From the NCBI GenBank assembly GCA_029747015.1, contig JAKOGI010000439.1, forward strand, positions 124,001 to 188,000: a stretch of 64,000 nt of DNA, read 5' to 3'. This DNA is from Carnegiea gigantea. Lineage: Eukaryota > Streptophyta > Magnoliopsida > Caryophyllales > Cactaceae. The translations under genes were made by a program, and so were the position numbers. Each line of letters starts with the position of its first letter. Position 1 is the first letter of the stretch. Below are positions 58,801 through 64,000 of the stretch, in pieces. The notes under the pieces are model-generated. The model saw nothing but the letters and a program-made list of their open reading frames with translations. It searched no databases and had not been told where the DNA came from.

Positions 58801-59408
58801 CTGGAATGTTAGGTCGTTATCAGACCAATCCTGGTCTTGATCACTGGAAAGCAGCTAAGAAAGTTCTTCGATATCTACAAGGGACAAAAGACTATAAACT
58901 GACTTACAGAAGGAGTGATAATTTAGAAGTGGTTGGTTATTCTGATTCTGACTTTGCTAAGTGCAAAGATGACAAGAAATCCACTTCAGGGTATATCTTT
59001 ATGTTAGCTGGCGGACCTATCTCGTGGAAGAGTCATAAGCAAGAGTTGACTGCAACTTCTACGATGATGGCAGAATACATTGCGCTGTACAACGCAACCT
59101 GTCATGGAATGTTGCTCAGAATCCTTATCACTGGACTCAAAGTAGTTAATTCCATCTCTCGACCATTGAAGCTTTATTGTGATAACTCAGCCGCCGTTAG
59201 TTTCTCGAACAGTAACAGTTCGACTGGCGCTGCTTTATATCTTGATACAAAGTACTTGTTCATACGTGAGCGAGTTGAGGAAAATAAACTTTGTATTGAG
59301 CATATAAGTACTAAGAATATGCTTGCGGATCCGATGACTAAAGGTCTCCCTCCTAAGATTTTCGAAGAACATGTTTCGAAGATGGGGTTATCTAAAGACC
59401 TTATTTAG
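55800..59408 (+). CDS. Element D Gag C-terminal part and complete Pol
   Basis: 1202 codons without a stop. Zinc knuckle Cys92-Cys95-His100-Cys105. Aspartic protease motif WWFDSGS with Asp138. GAG-pre-integrase His283, His288, Cys314, Cys317. Integrase catalytic Asp343, Asp406 (SDRGGEYYG) and Glu451 (NGVAER). Reverse transcriptase Asp791 and the YVDD at 876-879. RNase H Asp1049, Glu1092, Asp1128 and Asp1177. All expected copia domains are present in the order PR-IN-RT-RH. The protease has Ser where most relatives have Ala after DSG. The only visible defect is the 1-base shift upstream in gag. The start given is simply where the frame opens, not a real initiation site. Confidence 0.92.
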   Translation: MHFIMTSLPASFEAFKVNYNTQKVKWSMNELIAMCVQEEERLKLDKPDVAYLMTTNPKKRKRNVDKKEVSKVQKRDASASSSSKNSKGKSYCKFCRKEGHRQKDCQDFKEWLTKKGNHLYMILESFNLNVPTNTWWFDSGSMVHVTNSLQGFLTIQKLERNRRTLKLGNGTELAVEAMGTLELIMKTGLCIKLYDTLYIPEITRNLVSGPKLDIDGFDVSHGHGRLTISFNSQVFGHGFLDGGLYKLELDDDFSKSLLSYNINQTLTKRKRKRDLETSSMLWHQRLGHISRERLSRLVKNEVLPSLDFNDFGTCVKCLKGKMTSVNKKGATRSSNLLELIHTDISGPYSITGITGHNSFITYIDDYSRYMYLYLIKEKSESLTTFKDYKTEVEKQLDRQIKIVRSDRGGEYYGRHTDVGQAPGPFYEFCKAQGIVNQYTMPGTPQQNGVAERRNKTLMDMVRSMLANSGLPLFLWTEALKTAVHILNRVPSKAVPKTPYELWTGRKPSLRYMKVWGCLAEAKLYNPFLKKLDMKTVTCYFIGYPSHSKGYRFYCPSHVTRIVETKDAHFLEDFKVSGSSENPYDELLEVQDAGGIDLSITLPPITPFVLNANPQDTAPPPTPNVPGNEDTSNDNHQDNAANAQPENLLRRSSRSKRPTNFDDYVTYLTEAEMDAGKFTDPTSYNEAINSDQSSEWSKAMIEELDSMKKNDVWDLVELPNGVKPVGCKWVFKTKLDPNGNIERYKARLVAKGYTQKEGIDYQETFSPVSRKDSLRIVMALAAHFDLELHQMDVKTAFLNGDLDEEVFMKQPEGFKSEGQEHSVCKLKKSIYGLKQASRQWYLKLHQVLKSEGFIKNQVDQCAYLKMSGSNFTILVLYVDDILLASNSLDMLHESKRLLSRNFDMKDLGEASYVIGIEIHRDRVNGILGLSQKAYIERVLTRYNMQHCSPSVAPVVKGDVFGLFQCPKTEVEKEQMRMIPYASVVGSLMYAQVCTRPDIAYIAGMLGRYQTNPGLDHWKAAKKVLRYLQGTKDYKLTYRRSDNLEVVGYSDSDFAKCKDDKKSTSGYIFMLAGGPISWKSHKQELTATSTMMAEYIALYNATCHGMLLRILITGLKVVNSISRPLKLYCDNSAAVSFSNSNSSTGAALYLDTKYLFIRERVEENKLCIEHISTKNMLADPMTKGLPPKIFEEHVSKMGLSKDLI

Positions 59409-59737
59409 TTGCATATTGTACTTGCTTGCATTTAATAATAAAATTTCCTCATTGTTTTGTTTGTTTTGTCTCTGAATGTGTCTACGCATGCCTAAAGACA
59501 TATAGACAACATTTATGTACAAAATAATCTTATGGGTTTAATTGTCAATTTGATCCTTAGCTTATTTAAGTTTTAAATTTGGTATTGTAGTATGATTAAT
59601 GGGGGTCTTGAATTGAATATCGATTCAATGACTGTATTTCTCTGCTACAATTTCGGTTTAGAGCTAAAATGAGTATTAAAATCTGATCAGACTTATCTAA
59701 TACTCATCATAAATGATTACTCGGCCAAGTGGGAGAA
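59409..59737 (+). other. Element D 3' untranslated region and polypurine tract
   Basis: A perfect 10-bp inverted repeat (ATGAGTATTA at 59669-59678 and TAATACTCAT at 59698-59707) lies shortly before the polypurine tract GCCAAGTGGGAGAA (59724-59737). Confidence 0.8.
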
Positions 59738-60113
59738 TGTTGGACACGTTTTTATGTGGCCTGAGTTATCATTTATCTAATTAATTGATCATTGACCTAA
59801 TAAATACCCTACGTATTTATTTGGTAATTATTTGATGGACGTAATTACCCTTATGACCTAATTAGGGTTTCCCCTTGGGTGTATATAAATAGAGGTATTA
59901 GGCAGAGATCAAGACACCAATCTTACGCCTCCTCTCTGCCTCTCTATTCTCGTGAGTCTCATCCTCACCTTAGCCATCATAACGATACACCCTAAACGGG
60001 AACTCGATCTGCGTGAGAATCATGGCCTCATCCCTAACCACGTTTACAGGATTATCAGGTACACATGATTTAATTCCTGATTTATATCTTTTATGTTTAA
60101 GAATTGATCAACA
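59738..60113 (+). repeat. 3' LTR of element D
   Basis: 376 bp, TGTTGGACACG...GATCAACA, two substitutions from the 5' LTR, followed by the ATCGA duplication. Confidence 0.97.
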
Positions 60114-60118
60114 ATCGA

Positions 60119-60542
60119 CTTTTGGTTATGTGTTCCTATTATCTGAAAGAGCAATTTCATAGAAAAGTGGAAAGAAGATTGTATTGCTGCATCTACTATG
60201 GAAGCTGAGTTTGTGGCTTGTTATGAAGGTACAATACATGCACTAAGGCTTCGGAATTTTATTTTAGGTCTTGGGGTAGTTGACTCCATCTCCAAGCCAT
60301 TAAAGTTGTATTGTGATAATTCCGCAGCAGTCTTTTTCTCAAAAAATTATAAGTACTCGAGAGGTGCCAAACACATGGAATTGAAGTACTTATCTTTGAA
60401 GGATGAAGCTTGGAAACAAAAGGTGTTTATTCAACATATTAAGACTGACATGATGATAGCAGATCCTTTAACGAAGGGTTTACAACCTAAGGCTTTTAAG
60501 GGTCATGTGCAGAGAATGGATCTTGGTTGTAAGGATGATTAA
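60119..60542 (+). pseudogene. Unit C RNase H, 3' part
   Basis: Continues unit C after element D with 'TFGYVFLLS' (near 60118) and the RNase H end (60198-60542): 'MEAEFVACYE', '[12 protein letters not shown]', 'KHMELKYLSLKDEA' and 'IADPLTKGLQPKAFKGHV'. A frameshift near 60165-60185 breaks the link to the upstream part. Confidence 0.9.
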
Positions 60543-60596
60543 TCCTATTGATTCTAGCACTTGGAGCTCAAAGTATGTATGTTTCTTACTTTTATG

Positions 60597-60659
60597 TTTC
60601 AAGTTTCCTATTAGTTATAATGGTGTACACATAAAATTATCATAATAGGAATCTTGAAA
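60597..60659 (+). other. Hairpin in unit C 3' untranslated region
   Basis: Same stem as in unit A (TTTCAAGTTTCCTATTA with TAATAGGAATCTTGAAA) around GTGTACAC. Confidence 0.7.
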
Positions 60660-60888
60660 TAATGTGGACCGTAATGCCTTATATTATGTACTTAGCCTTG
60701 ATGATTTGAGAGATGTAGTAGTATATGGAAGGGAACATGCTCACTAAGAAGGAGTGTGCAACCGCCATAACTCTCATTTTCAAATTGTTGCGTATAGGTA
60801 ATATATGTGTGAATGGAGACGTTTGCTTGATATGCTCTCTTATGTATGTTGTTGCGTAGTTTTTTAATGATCTGGTCAAGTGGGAGAA

Positions 60889-61375
60889 TGTAAGTTATTT
60901 TTTTAATTTGTGGCCTGATATTAAGGGATATGGAAGATGGTGGTTTCCTATTATTATGCCTAATGATATTAAGTATTCTATTTTTGGGATCTCTATCTAT
61001 CCAAACAAATCAAGCCTCAACGACCACTTAATCTCAACCGTTCTTTTTGGCTGCCTGATGGACGCACCAGATTAAGAGGTTAACCCTATAAATAGGTCCT
61101 CTCCCTACCAGTGAAAAACACAGGAAAAAAACCATCTATATCTCTGTGACTCAAGTGAGAAAAAGGGTAAAGCGGGAGAAATCAATTTATACGTAAGGGG
61201 GTGCTTTGCCTGTTGAAGAAATTAGAAAGGGGTACCCTTAAGGAATCAATTGTTTCAAGTATGGCTTCCACATCTTCCACATCAGGTATAATTCATTGTG
61301 AGAATTATTTAGTTCAAGATCCTACATATTATGTTTCATGTTAATTTAGGTTTAAAGAATTATTTAAACCTTTCA
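60889..61375 (+). repeat. Copia array LTR4 (shared by units C and E)
   Basis: 487 bp, TGTAAGTTA...CTTTCA. The LTR ATG is at 61261 (Met-Ala-Ser-Thr) with the donor-like G|GTATAA at 61285/61286. Confidence 0.95.
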
Positions 61376-62498
61376 TGTGGTATCAGAGCGACAGGTTTTG
61401 AACTTATAATTTCTCCATCTAATTGGTATGTGATTGATTTTGAATTATACTCCTTTCTCCAGTACGTTGAATTGGTTCTCTCTAATTGAATTAACCTTTT
61501 GTATATGATGATGAACATGACTTAATGATTATTTAATTGCTTTGGATTACATTATATTTATGAGTTCTATTTTATTGATGACCATCATGCAACTTGTGCC
61601 CGCATTCCGGTTCGATTATCGATCAATTATGCCTTAATTATGTTCTTTATAGTACTGATGCAATTACGGTTTAGTGGCATAGAAGGTTTTTGCTTCATGA
61701 TTTATTATATTCAATTAGGTTAATATCCTTTCATTATTTATTGTATTCCAAAGCATGTGATTGGTTTATTAATGGTATAATGCTAGTAGTTATCAATTTT
61801 GTTCTCTAACGAATTGGGTACTAATTTGTTAATGTCATCCCTCATTCATTGATCATGATAAAATTCATTAAAATATTCATGTCTCCTGATTGGTTATATA
61901 TGTAGTTCATGATTATACTACTTTCTAGTGAGCATGCGACTTCGTTTCCCATGCCCCTGCAACGCTGTTCAAGTAATCATGTACTTACGCATATCCATGA
62001 TTTCTGCCTATGTTATTATACTACAACTATTTGATCTATAATTAATCAACCCTAATGTTAATTTAGTGAAATCACATCATGGGTTAATGCTCACCAAAGT
62101 GGCTAAACTATTAATGCATTTCATAATTTACGAGTTGGAAGGTCACTTAGCTATAGTTATTTTTTTTTTGAAATGCCAAATTACTGAATTAACAGATTAA
62201 TGGCTTCCACTTATCACTAGAATTTTAAGATTTACCCAAAGGTAAATCATCATTCTATGGTTAGTGGACATAATGGAGACATATATAAAATATTAAGTTG
62301 GTCAAGTTTATTTGTATATCCAAAGATAGCCATGTTCATTTGACTGCATTCTCTCGTAAGGTTATTGATGGCATTTACTTAAAAATTGTATATTATAATA
62401 TCTACCCAAAGGAGTATTATCGTTTACCTTAATGTTTTATCTAACACTATCATGTGATTACGTTAATTTATTAATGAGCATTTATGTATTAATTGCAG
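61376..62498 (+). other. Unit E primer site and leader
   Basis: A perfect tRNA-Met primer site TGGTATCAGAGC at 61378-61389. ACCCAAAGG motifs lie near 62233 and 62404, and the leader ends TTAATTGCAG at 62498. Confidence 0.85.
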
Positions 62499-64000
62499 CT
62501 GTTTCACTTCATTCGCATGCTTCATCTGTTACTGTGTTCAATGGTCTTAACTTTGCTGAACGGAAAGAACAAGTCAATTTACATTTAGGTGTATTAGATC
62601 TTGACTTGGCTCTTTGAGATGCTAAGCCCGCTGATCTTACGGATGCTAGCACTGATGAAGAAAAGTTGTACCATAAGGCTTAGACACAGTCTAACAGATT
62701 AAGCCTCATGTTCATGTGGATGACGATTGCAAACAACATCAAGATTGCTATTGACTCAACTGAAAGTGCTAAAAAACATCTCGAGTTAGTGGAAGCAAGA
62801 TTCCGTTCTGCAGGCAAGTCACTTGCTAGTACTCTCATGTCTGAGCTTACGACCATGAAATTCACCGAGACGATGAGTATGCAAGCTCATATCATTGAGA
62901 TGACCAACATTGCAGCAAGGCTAAAGACCTTGGGTGTGGCTGTTGTTGGCTCCTTCTTAGTGCAGTTCATTCTTAACTCTCTACCTCCTAGATATGGACC
63001 ATTCCAAATTAGCTATAATAGTCTTAAAGACAAATGGAATATAAGTGAGTTGTCCAGTATGCTTACTCAGGAGGAAGCAAGATTAAGGAAATAAGAAGGA
63101 GGTAATCATACAGTCAACCTAGTAACTTCAGGAGCTGTTAAGGTTAAGTTTAACAAGTTTAGGAAAGAGAAGGAACTGACTAAAGCTTCGCAGGGTGACA
63201 AAAAGAAAAATTCGGTAATGAAGTGTCGATTTTGTAATAAAGAAGGACACTTTCAGAAGGATTGCCTGAAACGTAAGGCTTGGTTCGAAAAGAAAGGTAA
63301 TTATTATGCCTTTGTATGTTTCGAGTCAAACCTAATTGAAGTTCCTAATAATACTTGGTGGCTTGATTGTGGTGCTACTGCTCATGTATCTAACATGATA
63401 GAGGGATTCCTTATGATCCAAACCATAAACCCAAGTGAGAATTTCCTATTCATGGGAAATCGAATGAAGGCTCCAATTAAGGGCATAGGGACTTATCGTT
63501 TGAAGTTAGATACCGGTCATCATTTAGACTTGTATCAAACTCTCCATGTACCTTTAGTTTCTAGGAATTTGATTTCAGTTTCAAAACTTGATCTTGCTGG
63601 GTTTTATTTTGACATTGGTGATGGATGTTTCAGTTTATTTAAGAATAAGCAATTAGTTGGTTCTACTATTCTTACTGATCATTTACATAAATTTAAACTT
63701 GATCATGTTTTTTCTGAGTCCCTTTTTACTAGTTATCATAATGTTAAAGTTAAGCGTAGTATGAAAAATGAAAAGTCTACTTTCTTATGGCATAAACGTT
63801 TAGGTCATATATCTAAGGCGAGGTTAGAAAGATTAGTAAGAAATGAAATTCTTCCACACTTAGATTTTTCTGACCTTGATATATGTGTGGATTGCATCAA
63901 GGGAAAGCAAAGCAAACATACTGAGAAAGGAGCGACAAGAAGTACAGAGCTTCTTGAAATTATAGACACTGACATATATGGATCTTTTGATGTTCCATCT
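62499..64000 (+). pseudogene. Unit E Gag to integrase start, cut by window edge
   Basis: Gag has stops at 62615-62617 and about 62681, then is open 62708-63094. The zinc knuckle CRFCNKEGHFQKDC is at about 63222-63263. The protease motif WWLDCGATAHVSN is at about 63356-63394. The GAG-pre-integrase HHCC region ('FLWHKRLGHIS') is near 63782-63815. The integrase start 'LLEIIDTDIYGSFDVPS' runs into the window end. Whether RT and RNase H follow cannot be seen. Confidence 0.88.

Larger units (their letters stand above)
53988..60113 (+). mobile_element. Young, nearly intact Ty1/copia element D inserted in unit C
   Basis: Length 6126 bp with 376-bp LTRs that differ at two positions (54064/59814 and 54306/60056). 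ATCGA is duplicated at both sides (53983-53987 and 60114-60118), and removal restores the RNase H frame of unit C. It has a perfect tRNA-Met primer site (54366-54378), a polypurine tract before the 3' LTR and a complete Gag-Pol order with a single frameshift. It belongs to the same broad lineage as the array but has different LTRs. Confidence 0.95.

Overview
This is an AT-rich window of flowering-plant nuclear DNA. The evidence is one multi-exon aquaporin gene with canonical GT/AG introns, surrounded by plant-type transposable elements and an endogenous pararetrovirus. I cannot name the species. The only clear host gene is a NIP2 (Lsi1-type) aquaporin on the minus strand (five coding exons, 9459-13708, 289 residues). 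Its selectivity-filter residues are G-S-G-R and its two NPA motifs are exactly 108 residues apart, the combination associated with silicic-acid channels.

Layout from left to right. 1-760 is a LINE endonuclease fragment. 2997-8921 is an old, broken minus-strand Ty1/copia element that carries a later DNA-transposon-like insertion. 9459-13708 is the NIP2 gene; its 2.9 kb intron 2 holds a 202-bp MITE. About 15190-20268 is a decayed minus-strand Helitron, with RPA-like and Rep-helicase parts. 21144-27103 is a decayed endogenous caulimovirid on the minus strand: a tRNA-Met primer site, then coat protein, zinc knuckle, movement-protein-like region, protease, reverse transcriptase, RNase H and a C-terminal region. 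27104-28644 contains nothing I recognise.

From 28645 to the window end the DNA is nested LTR retrotransposons. A minus-strand copia fragment (28871-39143) is split by a gag-only, LARD/TR-GAG-like element (30355-36271, 5-bp duplication ATATT). AT/AC microsatellites lie at both ends of that copia fragment. From 39570 onward at least four units of the same copia family stand head to tail and share LTRs (LTRs at 39570, 44986, 48764 and 60889). Unit A lacks its primer site, unit B has lost RT and RNase H, unit C is interrupted, and unit E runs off the window. Unit C is split by a young copia element of a related family (53988-60113, duplication ATCGA). The LTRs of this young element differ at 2 of 376 positions and its coding region is broken by one 1-base frameshift.

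The most interesting observation is shared by both copia families. The first AUG after the TATA box lies inside the LTR and opens a short Met-Ala-Ser exon. That exon ends at a phase-1 GT donor and joins in frame to an AG acceptor just before the conserved gag. The primer-binding site and repeated leader motifs would then lie inside a spliceable intron of about 1.0-1.2 kb.
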